Notes: a model not told the origin generated them from the letters alone. DNA of 64,000 nucleotides from an uncultured Polaribacter sp. (GCF_947495205.1 NZ_CANLXV010000003.1:124001-188000), one strand, 5' to 3'; counted from the first letter of the stretch, positions 32,722-42,585 are shown. Translations and numbers: made by a program.

Positions 32722-35664
32722 CTACAAAAGAGCTTCTTTTAATAATGTAATTGGGTGTTTTGCAATACGTTTTGTACCATCAAAAATTTGATGCCTGCAA
32801 CTGGTTCCTGCAGCAGCAATTTCTGTATCTGAACTACAATTTCTAACCTTTGGAAATAAAGTATCTTCACCCACTTGCATAGAAACTTGGTAATGTTCTT
32901 TTTCATAACCAAAAGAACCTGCCATACCACAACAACCTGTATTCATTATGGTTACTGTATAATTTTCTGGAATATTTAAAATTTTAAAGCTAGCTTGTGT
33001 GCCAGACAATGCTTTTTGGTGGCAATGCCCGTGAATTTTTAAAACCTTATTTTCTTTTGTAAAAAGTGCGGTATCAATATTTTCTGCTTGCAATTCTTTA
33101 GCTAAAAACTCTTCAAAAGTAAAAACATTGTCAGCAATTTTTTCTGCGGATGTTTTATCGTCTGCCAAACGTAAATATTCATCTTTAAAAGTTAATATTG
33201 CAGAAGGTTCTACGCCAATAAGCGGTGTTTCTGCAGTAATTAGGTCTTTAAAAATAGCTATATTTTTATTACATACTTCTTTGGCCTGCTTTAAAAAACC
33301 TTTAGAAATATAACTTCTACCGCTTTCTTCGTGATTTATAATTTGTAAATTATAACCTAGTTTTTCTAGTAAAATAAAAGCATCTTTACCAATCTCCACA
33401 TCATAGAAGTTGGTAAATTCATCATTAAAAAGGTAAACTGTTTTAAGATTTTTAGTTTTTGTTTGAGATGCGTTTATTTTGGCAGCATTTACAGTTGATT
33501 TTTTAGTTTTACCATACCAAGAATTTAGTGTTTTCTTTGCCAATTTAGGCACTGTTCTTTCTACAGCAACGCCCATTGCTTTTTTAGCAAAAGGAGTATT
33601 TAAAATTGCGTTGGTAAGCGCAGGAGTTAGGCTTCCTAATTTATTTAGTTTACCATTATTCGCAAATAATTTACTTCTAAAAGAATACCCATTTGCCTCT
33701 TGAAATTGGTATAAAAACTCCGCTTTCATCGTAGCAATATCTACATTACTTGGGCATTCAGATGCACATGCTTTACAGCTTAAACACAAGTCTAAAACTT
33801 CTTTTAATTCTTTAGAATTGAATTTGTTAATGGCTGTATTATTGGTTAAAACATCGCGCAAAGTATTTGCTCTTGCTCTAGTGGTATCTTTTTCGTTTTT
33901 AGTGGCTCTATAACTTGGGCACATTGTTCCGCCAGCTTCTACTGGTTTTCTACAATCTCCAGATCCGTTGCACTTTTCTGCTAATTTTAAAATTCCTTCA
34001 CTATCAGAAAAATCTTGAATGGTTGCTATTTCTGGCTCTTTTCTATCTACTTCATAACGCAAATTCTTATCCATAGGAAAAGCATCTGTAATTTTACCTT
34101 GGTTAAAAACGTTATTTGGGTCAAAAGCTTTTTTAATTCGTCTTAATAATTCGTAATTTTTTTCGCCAATCATTAAAGGAATAAATTCTGCACGTACAAT
34201 TCCATCGCCATGTTCACCAGAAAAAGAACCTTTGTATTTTTTAACCAATTGGGCAGTTTCTGTAGTTATTTTTCTAAATAAAACAACGTCTACCTTCTTT
34301 TTTAAATTTAAAATTGGTCTCAAATGCAGTTCACCAGCACCAGCGTGCGCGTAATAAATAGCATCTTGCTGGTATTTGTCCATTATTTGCGTAAATTCTT
34401 CAATGTAATTTGGCAAATCATTTAAGGCAACAGCTGTATCTTCTATACAGGCAACGGCTTTCATATCACCAACCATGTTTCCTAAAGCACCCAAACCAGC
34501 TTTTCTTAAATAATGTACTTTGGCAATATCTTTTCCGTATACTTTTGGGTGATGATAGCCAAAATTGTTTTGCTCTAAATCTGCAATTAAATTGTCTGCT
34601 AAAACTTCTGCTTCTGCTACAGAGTTTGCAGAAACCTCTAACATTAAAACCGCTTCTGGATCTCCTTTTAAGAAAAACCTATTTTTAACCAATTCTCTAT
34701 TGTTTTTAGTACAATCTAAAATGGCTTTATCCATTAATTCACAATTGTATAAATTATGATTCATGGCTGTTAATGTAGCTTTTAAACTTTCGTTTATAGA
34801 CGTAAAATGGGTACAAACCATAATACTTTCTTTTGGCGCTAAATTGTCTAATTGTAAAGTTATAGCAGTAGAAAAAGCCAAAGTACCTTCACTACCAGAT
34901 AAAAATTTGGCAACATTTATTGTTTTTTCTGTTCCACCAAATAACTCAGAAGTTAAAAATTCATCTACAGCATAACCTGTATTTCTTCTATGAATTTCTG
35001 GTTTTGGAAATTCTTTGTGTATTTCTTGTTGATTTTCTTCTGAAGAAAGCTCTTTAAAAATAGCCTTATAAATTTTACCTTCTTGTGTATTTTCTTTGGT
35101 TTTACTTATAAATTCTTCCGAAGAAATTTCTTTAAAAATAGCGGTAGAACCATCACTTAAAATGGCATCTATTTGCAAAACCTTATCTCTTGTAACTCCG
35201 TATTTTATAGATGTACTTCCAGAGGAATTATTACCTACCATACCACCAATCATACATCTGTTAGATGTTGATGTATTTGGACCAAAAAACAAACCAAAAG
35301 GTTTTAAATAAACATTTAAAGAGTCTCTTACAATTCCTGGTTGTAATGTAATTGTTTTTGCATTTTCATCTAAGCTAATAATTTTGGTAAAATGTTTAGA
35401 AACATCTACCACAATGCCATCTCCAACACATTGGCCAGCAAGTGAAGTTCCTGCAGTTCTAGGAATTAAAGTAATGTTGTTTTTGCTAGCGAAATCAATT
35501 AAAATTTTAATGTCTTTTTCATCTTTTGGATAAGCAACTGCTAACGGAATTTTACGATACACAGATGCATCTGTTGCATACAATGTTTTGTGTAAATTAT
35601 CGAATAAAACATCGCCAGAAAGCGAATTGTTTAGGTTTTTTAAAGCGGTATTATCTGTCATCAA
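32722..35664 (-). CDS. FAD-linked oxidase with Fe-S domain (D-2-hydroxyacid/D-lactate dehydrogenase-like, YdiJ type)
   Basis: A 980-residue flavo-iron-sulfur enzyme. The N-terminal half carries the FAD_binding_4 domain (VAYPKDEKDIKILIDFASKNNITLIPRTAGTSLAGQCVGDGIVVD, NNSSGSTSIKYG) and the FAD-oxidase C domain with HAHAG-like YYAHAGAGELHLRP and SGEHGDG. The C-terminal part has ferredoxin clusters (CNGSGDCRKP, CLSCKACASECPSNVD) and two CCG-type motifs (HGHCHQKAL, TGCCGMAGSFG). Such fused proteins oxidise D-2-hydroxyacids and pass electrons to the respiratory chain. The gene is monocistronic; the upstream 130 bases hold no gene. Confidence 0.88.
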   Translation of the reverse strand: MMTDNTALKNLNNSLSGDVLFDNLHKTLYATDASVYRKIPLAVAYPKDEKDIKILIDFASKNNITLIPRTAGTSLAGQCVGDGIVVDVSKHFTKIISLDENAKTITLQPGIVRDSLNVYLKPFGLFFGPNTSTSNRCMIGGMVGNNSSGSTSIKYGVTRDKVLQIDAILSDGSTAIFKEISSEEFISKTKENTQEGKIYKAIFKELSSEENQQEIHKEFPKPEIHRRNTGYAVDEFLTSELFGGTEKTINVAKFLSGSEGTLAFSTAITLQLDNLAPKESIMVCTHFTSINESLKATLTAMNHNLYNCELMDKAILDCTKNNRELVKNRFFLKGDPEAVLMLEVSANSVAEAEVLADNLIADLEQNNFGYHHPKVYGKDIAKVHYLRKAGLGALGNMVGDMKAVACIEDTAVALNDLPNYIEEFTQIMDKYQQDAIYYAHAGAGELHLRPILNLKKKVDVVLFRKITTETAQLVKKYKGSFSGEHGDGIVRAEFIPLMIGEKNYELLRRIKKAFDPNNVFNQGKITDAFPMDKNLRYEVDRKEPEIATIQDFSDSEGILKLAEKCNGSGDCRKPVEAGGTMCPSYRATKNEKDTTRARANTLRDVLTNNTAINKFNSKELKEVLDLCLSCKACASECPSNVDIATMKAEFLYQFQEANGYSFRSKLFANNGKLNKLGSLTPALTNAILNTPFAKKAMGVAVERTVPKLAKKTLNSWYGKTKKSTVNAAKINASQTKTKNLKTVYLFNDEFTNFYDVEIGKDAFILLEKLGYNLQIINHEESGRSYISKGFLKQAKEVCNKNIAIFKDLITAETPLIGVEPSAILTFKDEYLRLADDKTSAEKIADNVFTFEEFLAKELQAENIDTALFTKENKVLKIHGHCHQKALSGTQASFKILNIPENYTVTIMNTGCCGMAGSFGYEKEHYQVSMQVGEDTLFPKVRNCSSDTEIAAAGTSCRHQIFDGTKRIAKHPITLLKEALL

Positions 35665-35796
35665 AAAAATGTAAAAAAATTCAATTACAAATATCTGAAT
35701 AAAAAACCCAACATACTATTTTAAGAAACTTCTTTGCTTATTTTTATTGATTCTATAAAAAATGATTTCAAAATTTAATAAATATAAATTTGAATT

Positions 35797-36456
35797 TTAG
35801 AATACCACGTTTTTTAATTCAGAAAAATCATGAATTATAGCATCTGCATTTGCTAAGGTTTGCCCTTCAGAAAGTATGTTGGCGTAACCAAATACAAAAA
35901 TATTGGCATCATTTGCAGCTTTAATTCCGTTGTCTGAATCTTCTATAACCACGCATTTTTCTTTTGGTATTTTAGATAAAAGTGCGGCTTTATTAAAAAT
36001 TTCTGGGTGTGGTTTTGAGGCTTTTAAATCTGCACCACTAATTTTTGCGGTAAAATATTTTTCTAAACCAAAACGCTTAAAAACTCTGTTGATATTTACC
36101 ATAGCAGAAGAGGATGCTAAAATTAGGGTAATGCCTTGGTCATAAAAATATTGAATAATTTCTTTTACGCCAGAAACCAAACTTAAATTAGGATCGTTTT
36201 CAAAGAAATTTACATAACGTGCTCTTTTGTCTAAAACCAAATCTTCTGGCTTGTTCTCTAAATTAAAATGTGCCACTAATTTTTGAAAGGCATTTAAGGT
36301 AGATGAGCCTGTAAAAGATTTATACAATTCCTTAGAAACATCAACATTTAAAGCCGTAAACGTTTGGTAATAGGCTTTTTTATGAATTTCTTCTGAGTCT
36401 ATAATAACGCCATCCATATCAAAAATTACGCATTTGATTTCTTTGGGAATTTTCAT
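35797..36456 (-). CDS. HAD-superfamily phosphatase/phosphomutase (beta-phosphoglucomutase-like)
   Basis: A 219-residue HAD hydrolase. Motif I FDMDGVIIDSEE carries the nucleophilic Asp and acid/base Asp, motif II LASSSA, motif III the Lys of LKASKPHPE, and motif IV VIEDSDNGI. A helical cap between residues about 20 and 90 places it in subfamily I, which includes beta-phosphoglucomutase and sugar-phosphate phosphatases. Substrate unknown. Its start overlaps the upstream membrane-protein stop by one base. Confidence 0.85.
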   Translation of the reverse strand: MKIPKEIKCVIFDMDGVIIDSEEIHKKAYYQTFTALNVDVSKELYKSFTGSSTLNAFQKLVAHFNLENKPEDLVLDKRARYVNFFENDPNLSLVSGVKEIIQYFYDQGITLILASSSAMVNINRVFKRFGLEKYFTAKISGADLKASKPHPEIFNKAALLSKIPKEKCVVIEDSDNGIKAANDANIFVFGYANILSEGQTLANADAIIHDFSELKNVVF

Positions 36457-36761
36457 TAATTAAAAAATTGAATTAGATCATTAATGTTTGCAATAATTAT
36501 ATAGGAGCATAAAATAACAGTTCCTGTATTTGTAACTAGAGCCACTATTTTTTTTGCAACACTTTTTTCTTTAATGCCTTTAACGGAATAAAAAAGCCCA
36601 ATGCAACCAAAAACACATATTGCAAAAGTTAAAATGCCAATAAAAGTAGCTATAATATCAAAATACACACTTTTATCAAAAAAGCTTAAAACCATCACCA
36701 TAACAATTAGCAACAGAATTGATAAACTAAATTTAACAGCTTTGGTTGTATATGTGCTCAT
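36456..36761 (-). CDS. Small membrane protein of unknown function
   Basis: A 101-residue protein with three hydrophobic helices (FSLSILLLIVMVMVLSF, DIIATFIGILTFAICVFGCIGLFYSV, KIVALVTNTGTVILCSYIIIANI). No family recognised. It overlaps the downstream HAD gene by one base (TAATG) and follows the DCC protein gene by 9 bases, so the three form one operon. Confidence 0.65.
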   Translation of the reverse strand: MSTYTTKAVKFSLSILLLIVMVMVLSFFDKSVYFDIIATFIGILTFAICVFGCIGLFYSVKGIKEKSVAKKIVALVTNTGTVILCSYIIIANINDLIQFFN

Positions 36762-36770
36762 TTTGTTTTT

Positions 36771-37187
36771 TTAGTTTAAAAACTTTGCTTTTAATTCTTT
36801 TGTAGGAATCATGCAACTTTCTTTTTTACCAAACCATTTATATCGGTTTTTTGCAATAAAATCATAAACCAAATCTCTAAAACCTTCTGGGAAAATCCAA
36901 AATAGTTTGGTTAAGCTCCAAAAACCGCCAAATGCATTCATTATTTTTAATGCTGCTGTAGATTTTATATCATAGGCAACATTAGGTTCATATAAAATAA
37001 TAGAATCTATTTTGGTAACGTCTATTTTTAGGTATTCTATAATTGATTTGCCTGTTTTAGATTGTAATGAAGCAAATAAAAAGGCATTATTTTTATCATA
37101 CTTAATAGCAGTTGTAACAGCGCTGTTGCACAAATTACATACACCATCAAATAGAATTACCTTTTTATTTTTAGGAATATTAGTCAT
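36771..37187 (-). CDS. DCC-family thiol-disulfide oxidoreductase-like protein (DUF393)
   Basis: About 138 residues from the ATG at 37185-37187 (MTNIPKNKKVILFDGVC); an earlier ATG at 37217 would add ten residues absent from the family. The thioredoxin-like DUF393 motif DGVCNLCN carries the paired cysteines, followed by DSIILYE and the C-terminal AKNRYKWFGKKESC. The family is predicted, but not shown, to catalyse thiol-disulfide exchange. It is the first gene of a three-gene leftward operon. Confidence 0.83.
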   Translation of the reverse strand: MTNIPKNKKVILFDGVCNLCNSAVTTAIKYDKNNAFLFASLQSKTGKSIIEYLKIDVTKIDSIILYEPNVAYDIKSTAALKIMNAFGGFWSLTKLFWIFPEGFRDLVYDFIAKNRYKWFGKKESCMIPTKELKAKFLN

Positions 37188-37452
37188 TAAAAACCGCTTA
37201 AATCTTAAGAATACCAAAGATACTTTAAGTTTTTAATATCATCATAAATAATTAAAACTTTCTGTTTGTATTGGCAATTTTTTATCTTTTTGGCCTAAAA
37301 ATAAGCTTTTAAAAAAATAATTTTAATTTGTGTAACATTATTAAAACTGATGCGTCTTATGGTTGTATTTGAATGGTTTTTACGGCTTTTAACATAAAAT
37401 TAGTAAGCACAAATGTAAGCTTTCAATACTTTTATATCAAAATAACCAAACA

Positions 37453-38151
37453 ATGATTAAAATAGAAAAATTACACAAATCTTATCCTATAGGTAAAGAT
37501 TCTTTACACGTTTTAAAAGGTATAGATTTACATATTAAAGAGGGTGAGTTTGTTTCTATTATGGGATCTTCAGGATCTGGAAAATCTACCTTATTAAACA
37601 TTGTTGGTTTATTAGATGTTCATGATGAAGGCAATTACTTTTTAAATGGACAACTAATTAAAAATATGAATGAAAAAAAAGCCGCACTTTTAAGAAATAA
37701 ATTTTTAGGTTTTATTTTTCAATCTTTCAACTTAATATCTTACAAAACAGCTTTAGAAAATGTTGCTTTACCTTTATATTACAAAGGTATTAGTAGAAAA
37801 GAGCGCTTAAAAACAGCCTTAGATTATTTAGAAAAAGTAGGTTTAAAAGATTGGGCAAATCATTTACCAAATGAGCTTTCTGGTGGTCAAAAACAACGTG
37901 TGGCAATTGCAAGAGCTTTGGTTACCAAACCAAAAGTAGTTTTGGCAGATGAACCAACAGGAGCTTTAGATTCTACCACAACAGATTCTGTAATGGATTT
38001 GTTAAAAGATATTAATAATGAAGGAATGACTGTTTTTGTAATTACACACGAAGAAGAAGTTGCAGAACAAACCAAACGTGTGGTGCGTTTAAAAGATGGT
38101 TTAATTATCAGTGATGAAATTACTGCAGTAGGAAAATCTAAAGCAGTTTAA
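37453..38151 (+). CDS. MacB/LolD-type ABC transporter ATPase
   Basis: A 232-residue ATPase with Walker A GSSGSGKST, Q-loop IFQSFNLI, signature LSGGQKQRVAIARAL, Walker B VVLADEPTGALD and H-loop VITHEEEVA, all canonical. It belongs to the MacB/LolD branch, which powers mechanotransmission rather than direct substrate translocation. It is followed 2 bases later by two FtsX-type permeases and then by a membrane-fusion protein, so the operon encodes a MacAB-like exporter with the ATPase split from the permease. Confidence 0.9.
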   Translation: MIKIEKLHKSYPIGKDSLHVLKGIDLHIKEGEFVSIMGSSGSGKSTLLNIVGLLDVHDEGNYFLNGQLIKNMNEKKAALLRNKFLGFIFQSFNLISYKTALENVALPLYYKGISRKERLKTALDYLEKVGLKDWANHLPNELSGGQKQRVAIARALVTKPKVVLADEPTGALDSTTTDSVMDLLKDINNEGMTVFVITHEEEVAEQTKRVVRLKDGLIISDEITAVGKSKAV

Positions 38152-38153
38152 TT

Positions 38154-39386
38154 ATGTTTGATTTAGACCGTTGGAGAGAAATTTTTCAGAGTATTAATAA
38201 AAACCGATTGCGTTCTGTAATGTCTGGTTTTACAGTAGCTTTTGCTATTTTACTATTTACCTTATTATTTGGTATTGTAAGTGGTTTAAGCAATACCTTT
38301 AAAGGTGCTTTTGTAGACGATGCTCAAAACGCAATGTTTATTAGAGTTTGGAAAACTTCTAAACCTTATAAGGGTTTACAAACGGGTAGAAGAATTCAAC
38401 TTAAAAATAAAGATTACAATTACGTAACAGAAGAGTATGCGAATAAAATACAATACCAATCTGCTAGAATTTATAAAAACTTTGCCATAAAGTATAAAAG
38501 TAATGCCAGTAACTATCGTGTAATGGCCGTAAATCCAGATCATCAATTTTTAGAAAAAACAATGATTGATGAAGGTAGGTATATGAATGAGCGAGATTTA
38601 AATGAAGCTGCTAAAGTTATTGTTATTGGTAGATTAATTAAAAAAGATTTATTTGGAGAACGACCTGCATTGGGAAAAAGAGTTAACGTTAACGGCAGTT
38701 CTTATTTAATAATTGGTGTTTTTTCTGATGATGGTGGAGATAATGAAGAAAGAAAAGCTTATATACCATTAACTACAGCACAAAGAATGTATGGTAATAA
38801 CGATTATGTTAGCCAAATTGCGCTTGGTTATAATCCTAATTTAAGCTTAACAGAAGCGGTTACATTTGGTAATCGTTTAGAAAGAGATTTAAGAAATAAA
38901 TTAAACATTCATCCAGATGATCAAAGTGCGCTTTCTGTTAGAAATATGGCAGAAGCAAACAAAGGTATTGGCCAGTTTATGGGTATTTTATATGCAATTG
39001 TAATTATTGTAGGTTCTGGAACTTTAGTAGCAGGAATAATTGGAATTTCTAATATTATGATTTTTGTAATTAAAGAAAGAACCAAAGAATTTGGTATTAG
39101 AAAAGCTTTGGGTGCTAAACCATTATCTATTGTTAGTATGGTGGTGCAAGAATCTGTATTAATAACCACTTTAGCAGGTTATCTTGGGCTCTCTTTAGGA
39201 ACCTATATTTTAAGTTTAATAGGCAATAGTTTAGAGGAAAAATACTTTATTAAAGACCCAAGCGTAAGTCCATCAATTGTAATTGTAGCCACATTAGTTT
39301 TAATTTTATCTGGGTTAATAGCAGCTTATGTTCCAGCAAAAAAAGCAGCAAATATTAAACCAATAGAAGCTTTAAGAGCAGATTAA
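38154..39386 (+). CDS. FtsX/MacB-type ABC permease (first of two)
   Basis: A 410-residue permease with the MacB architecture: an N-terminal membrane helix (LRSVMSGFTVAFAILLFTLLFGIVSGL), a large periplasmic MacB_PCD domain (about 45-270) and three C-terminal helices including the FtsX domain with KERTKEFGIRKALGAKP. It is paired with a second permease downstream, implying a heterodimer around the single ATPase. Start 2 bases after the ATPase stop. Confidence 0.9.
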   Translation: MFDLDRWREIFQSINKNRLRSVMSGFTVAFAILLFTLLFGIVSGLSNTFKGAFVDDAQNAMFIRVWKTSKPYKGLQTGRRIQLKNKDYNYVTEEYANKIQYQSARIYKNFAIKYKSNASNYRVMAVNPDHQFLEKTMIDEGRYMNERDLNEAAKVIVIGRLIKKDLFGERPALGKRVNVNGSSYLIIGVFSDDGGDNEERKAYIPLTTAQRMYGNNDYVSQIALGYNPNLSLTEAVTFGNRLERDLRNKLNIHPDDQSALSVRNMAEANKGIGQFMGILYAIVIIVGSGTLVAGIIGISNIMIFVIKERTKEFGIRKALGAKPLSIVSMVVQESVLITTLAGYLGLSLGTYILSLIGNSLEEKYFIKDPSVSPSIVIVATLVLILSGLIAAYVPAKKAANIKPIEALRAD

Positions 39387-39388
39387 TT

Positions 39389-40633
39389 ATGAAATTTTTA
39401 TTTGATTCAGATTCTTGGCAAGAAATTTACGGAAGTATCCGTAAAAATAAAATACGAACAGGTATTACCATAATAGGTGTGCTTTGGGGTATTTTTTTAT
39501 TAGTTGTGTTATTAGGTGCAGCAAGAGGAATGGAAAATGGTTTCAACAAAATTTTTGGAGATTTTGCAACCAATAGTGTTTTTGTTTGGACACAGGCTAC
39601 AGACACACCGTTTAAAGGTTTTCAAAAAGGTAGAACTTTTCGATTAACCATGAATGATATTGACGTTTTAAAAACTGAGTATGCAGATGAAATTAAATTA
39701 TTAGCACCTAGAAATCAAAGAAATAATTTAGTAATTAAAGATTTTAAATCTGGAGATTTTAAAGTAAGCGGAGATTACCCAATTTTAGATCAAATTCAGA
39801 AGAAACCATTATTATATGGTCGTTTTTTAAATGAAAATGATATTTCATCTAGTGCAAAAGTTACTGTAATTTCAGAAGAAATGTACAAGCAATTATTTGA
39901 TAAGGGAGAATTTCCCATAGGTGAATACTTAAAAATAAACAGTATAAGTTATAAGGTTGTTGGGGTTTATAAACGTTCTAGTAATGTAGATATTGATGGA
40001 GACACAGCTTACATACCTTTTACAACTTTTAGAAAAGTTTACAATACCTCAGATAAGGTAGATTGGATGATGATTACTGCCAATGAAGGTACGAATATTG
40101 AGCAAATGGAAAAAGACATTTTACTCACTTTAAAAGGTTTGCATAAAGTACATCCAGATGATGAAAGAGCTTTTGGTAGTGTAAATTTAGGTAAAGAAAT
40201 TGGTAAGGTAACTGGTTTTTTAACAGGTTTACAGTTTTTAACATGGTTTGTAGGAATTGCTACACTTATTGCTGGTGTTTTTGCAATTGGTAATATTTTA
40301 TTAATAACCGTTAAAGAACGTACCAAAGAAATAGGAATTAGAAGAGCATTAGGTGCAACACCAAAGAGCATTCGTCAACAAATTATATTAGAATCGGTTT
40401 TTTTAACCACTATAGCAGGTATGATAGGTATTATATTTGGCAGTTTAGTATTATTTTTAATTGATACTGCTTTTGGCCAAGGAGAAGATGCTGCACTTAT
40501 AAACCCAACAGTAGACATTCCTGTTATTATGATAGCATTTGGCACACTAGTATTTTTAGGAACTTTAATAGGTTTAATTCCTGCACATATGGCAACAGTG
40601 GTAAAACCAATAGAAGCATTAAGAGAAGAATAA
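39389..40633 (+). CDS. FtsX/MacB-type ABC permease (second of two)
   Basis: A 414-residue permease homologous to its neighbour: N-terminal helix (GITIIGVLWGIFLLVVLLGAARG), a periplasmic MacB_PCD domain (DTAYIPFTTFRKVY) and the FtsX helix-loop with KERTKEIGIRRALGATPKS. It lies 2 bases after the first permease. Together with the ATPase upstream and the adaptor downstream it completes an inner-membrane export machine; an outer-membrane TolC partner is not encoded adjacent, although a TolC-like gene lies about 10 kb away. Confidence 0.9.
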   Translation: MKFLFDSDSWQEIYGSIRKNKIRTGITIIGVLWGIFLLVVLLGAARGMENGFNKIFGDFATNSVFVWTQATDTPFKGFQKGRTFRLTMNDIDVLKTEYADEIKLLAPRNQRNNLVIKDFKSGDFKVSGDYPILDQIQKKPLLYGRFLNENDISSSAKVTVISEEMYKQLFDKGEFPIGEYLKINSISYKVVGVYKRSSNVDIDGDTAYIPFTTFRKVYNTSDKVDWMMITANEGTNIEQMEKDILLTLKGLHKVHPDDERAFGSVNLGKEIGKVTGFLTGLQFLTWFVGIATLIAGVFAIGNILLITVKERTKEIGIRRALGATPKSIRQQIILESVFLTTIAGMIGIIFGSLVLFLIDTAFGQGEDAALINPTVDIPVIMIAFGTLVFLGTLIGLIPAHMATVVKPIEALREE

Positions 40634-40656
40634 ATTCAATCAATTCACAATAAATT

Positions 40657-41772
40657 ATGAGTAAAAGATCAAAAATTATTATAGGAATTATAGCAATAGG
40701 TTTTATTGTTGCACTTCTTTGGTTTGGTAAAAAGAATAAAAAAAATATTGTAGCTTTTGAAACGGAAACACCGTTTAAAACCACAATTGTAAAGAAAACT
40801 GTAGCTACAGGTAAAGTAACGCCATTAGAAGAAATTGAAATTAAACCCCAAATTACTGGTATTATTGATAAAATAATGTTAACCGAAGGTTCTAAGGTTA
40901 AAAAAGGAGATTTAATTGCAACAGTAAGAGTTGTACCAAATGAACAATCTTTAATAAGTGCAAAAGGTAGAGTAGACAATGCCAAAATTAGACTTAATAA
41001 TGCACAAATTTCTTATAAACGAAGCAAAAATCTTTTTGATAAAGGTGTAATTGCCAGAGCAGAATATGAAGGTGTAGAGTTGCAATACAACCAATCTAAA
41101 CAAGATTTAAAGAACGCGCAAAACGATTATCAAATTATTAAAAGAGGTTCTGCAGGTTCAGGAGCATCTGCAAATACCAATATAATTGCACAAATGTCTG
41201 GTACTATTTTAGAAATTCCTGTGAAAGAAGGAGATCAAGTAATACAATCTAATAATTTTAATGCAGGTACAACAATTGCGTCTATTGCAGATATGAATAA
41301 AATGATTTTTGAAGGAAAAGTAGACGAATCTGAAGTAGGTAAATTGGTAAAAGGTGCTGATATAGACGTTTCAATTGGTGCTATTGAAGGAAAAAAGTTT
41401 CCTGCAAAACTAAATTTTATTGCACCAAAAGGTACAGAAGAAGGTGGTGCCGTGCAATTTAAAATTAAGGCTGATGTTTCTTTAGATGATAATTTTTTTA
41501 TTAGAGCAGGTTATAGTGCCAATGCAGATATTGTATTAATTAAAAGAGATAGCGTTTTGTCTATTAAAGAAGCTCTATTACGATTTAATAAAAAAACAGA
41601 AGAACCTTATGTAGAAGTAAAAACAGGCGAAGATACATTTGAAAAAGTAACATTAAAATTAGGTACTTCAGATGGTGTAAATGTTGAAGTTTTAGAAGGT
41701 GTTACTGCAGAAGATGAAATAAAAATTTGGAACAAAGTTTCTAAAAAAGACAAGGAAAAGGGAAATAACTAA
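40657..41772 (+). CDS. MacA/RND-type periplasmic adaptor (membrane fusion protein)
   Basis: A 371-residue HlyD-family adaptor. One N-terminal membrane anchor (IIIGIIAIGFIVALLWF), a biotinyl-lipoyl-like domain (VTPLEEIEIKPQITGIIDKIMLTEGSKVKKGDLIATV), a helical hairpin about residues 105-165, the returning half-lipoyl AQMSGTILEIPVKEGDQV and C-terminal beta domains (FAAKLNFIAP-like region, VEVLEGVTAEDEIKIW). It bridges the MacB-type permeases to an outer-membrane channel. It ends the operon; a strong terminator follows. Confidence 0.9.
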   Translation: MSKRSKIIIGIIAIGFIVALLWFGKKNKKNIVAFETETPFKTTIVKKTVATGKVTPLEEIEIKPQITGIIDKIMLTEGSKVKKGDLIATVRVVPNEQSLISAKGRVDNAKIRLNNAQISYKRSKNLFDKGVIARAEYEGVELQYNQSKQDLKNAQNDYQIIKRGSAGSGASANTNIIAQMSGTILEIPVKEGDQVIQSNNFNAGTTIASIADMNKMIFEGKVDESEVGKLVKGADIDVSIGAIEGKKFPAKLNFIAPKGTEEGGAVQFKIKADVSLDDNFFIRAGYSANADIVLIKRDSVLSIKEALLRFNKKTEEPYVEVKTGEDTFEKVTLKLGTSDGVNVEVLEGVTAEDEIKIWNKVSKKDKEKGNN

Positions 41773-41793
41773 TTTTAAAAATTAGTGATTTAG

Positions 41794-41832
41794 AAAATCA
41801 GGAACTTTTAATTAAGCTCCTGATTTTTTTTG
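41794..41832 (+). terminator. Rho-independent terminator of the MacAB-like operon
   Basis: AAAATCAGGA (41794-41803) pairs with TCCTGATTTT (41818-41827) and runs into a T-tract. Confidence 0.88.
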
Positions 41833-41854
41833 TGAAACAGTATTTTCTATACAG

Positions 41855-42585
41855 TTTGTCAATCTTCAGGAATCTCTTAAGAACTAGTTTGTGTTGGGAC
41901 GCTTACAGCGAGACAAACTGAACGGTTATTCTAATGTAAGTAACATTAGAACAATACTACACACAACTTTGTCATTCTGAAAGAATCTCTTGAGAACTTG
42001 TTTGTTTTTGGGACGCTTACAGCGAAACAAACAGAATGGTTATTTTAATGTATGTAAAATTAGAAAAATACTCCGCGCAATTTGTCATTCTGAAAGAATC
42101 TCTTAAGAACTAGTTTGTGTTGGGACGCTTACAGCGAGACAAACTGAACGGTTATTCTAATGTAAGTAACATTAGAACAATACTACACACAACTTTGTCA
42201 TTCTGAAAGAATCTCTTGAGAACTTGTTTGTTTTTGGGACGCTTACAGCGAAACAAACAGAATGGTTATTTTAATGTATGTAAAATTAGAAAAATACTCC
42301 GTGCAGTTTGTCATTCTGAAAGAATCTTTTGAGAACTCTTTTGTGTTAGAGACGCTTACAGCCAGACAAACGGAATGGTTATTTTAATGTATGTAACATT
42401 AGAAAAATATTCCACATAGTTTGTCATTCTGAAAGAATCTTTCTGAATGGTTATTTTAATTTAAGTAACATTAGAAAAGTACTACACACAACTTTGTTAT
42501 TCTGAAAGAATCTCTTGAGAATTTGTTTGTGTTTGAGCCGCTTACAGCGAGACAAACTGAATGAATTTTTGTTGATATATGTAAC
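41855..42585. repeat. Tandem array of seven 113-bp structured repeats
   Basis: The unit marker GTCATTCTGA (first copy variant GTCAATCTTC, last GTTATTCTGA) begins at 41858, 41971, 42084, 42197, 42310, 42423 and 42496. The first five intervals are exactly 113 bp and the last 73 bp, because unit six lost about 40 bp. Units 1 and 3 share one sequence type and units 2 and 4 another, giving a 226-bp higher-order duplication. Most units can form three hairpins: ATTCT-GAA-AGAAT; a 7-bp stem of AGTTTGT/ACAAACT type enclosing CGCT-TAC-AGCG; and CTAATGT/ACATTAG. The array is non-coding and lies between the ends of convergent genes. Confidence 0.92.

Noticed and set aside
41855..42585. CRISPR array
   Set aside because: The unit is 113 bp, the whole unit repeats with no unique spacers, and no cas gene is present.
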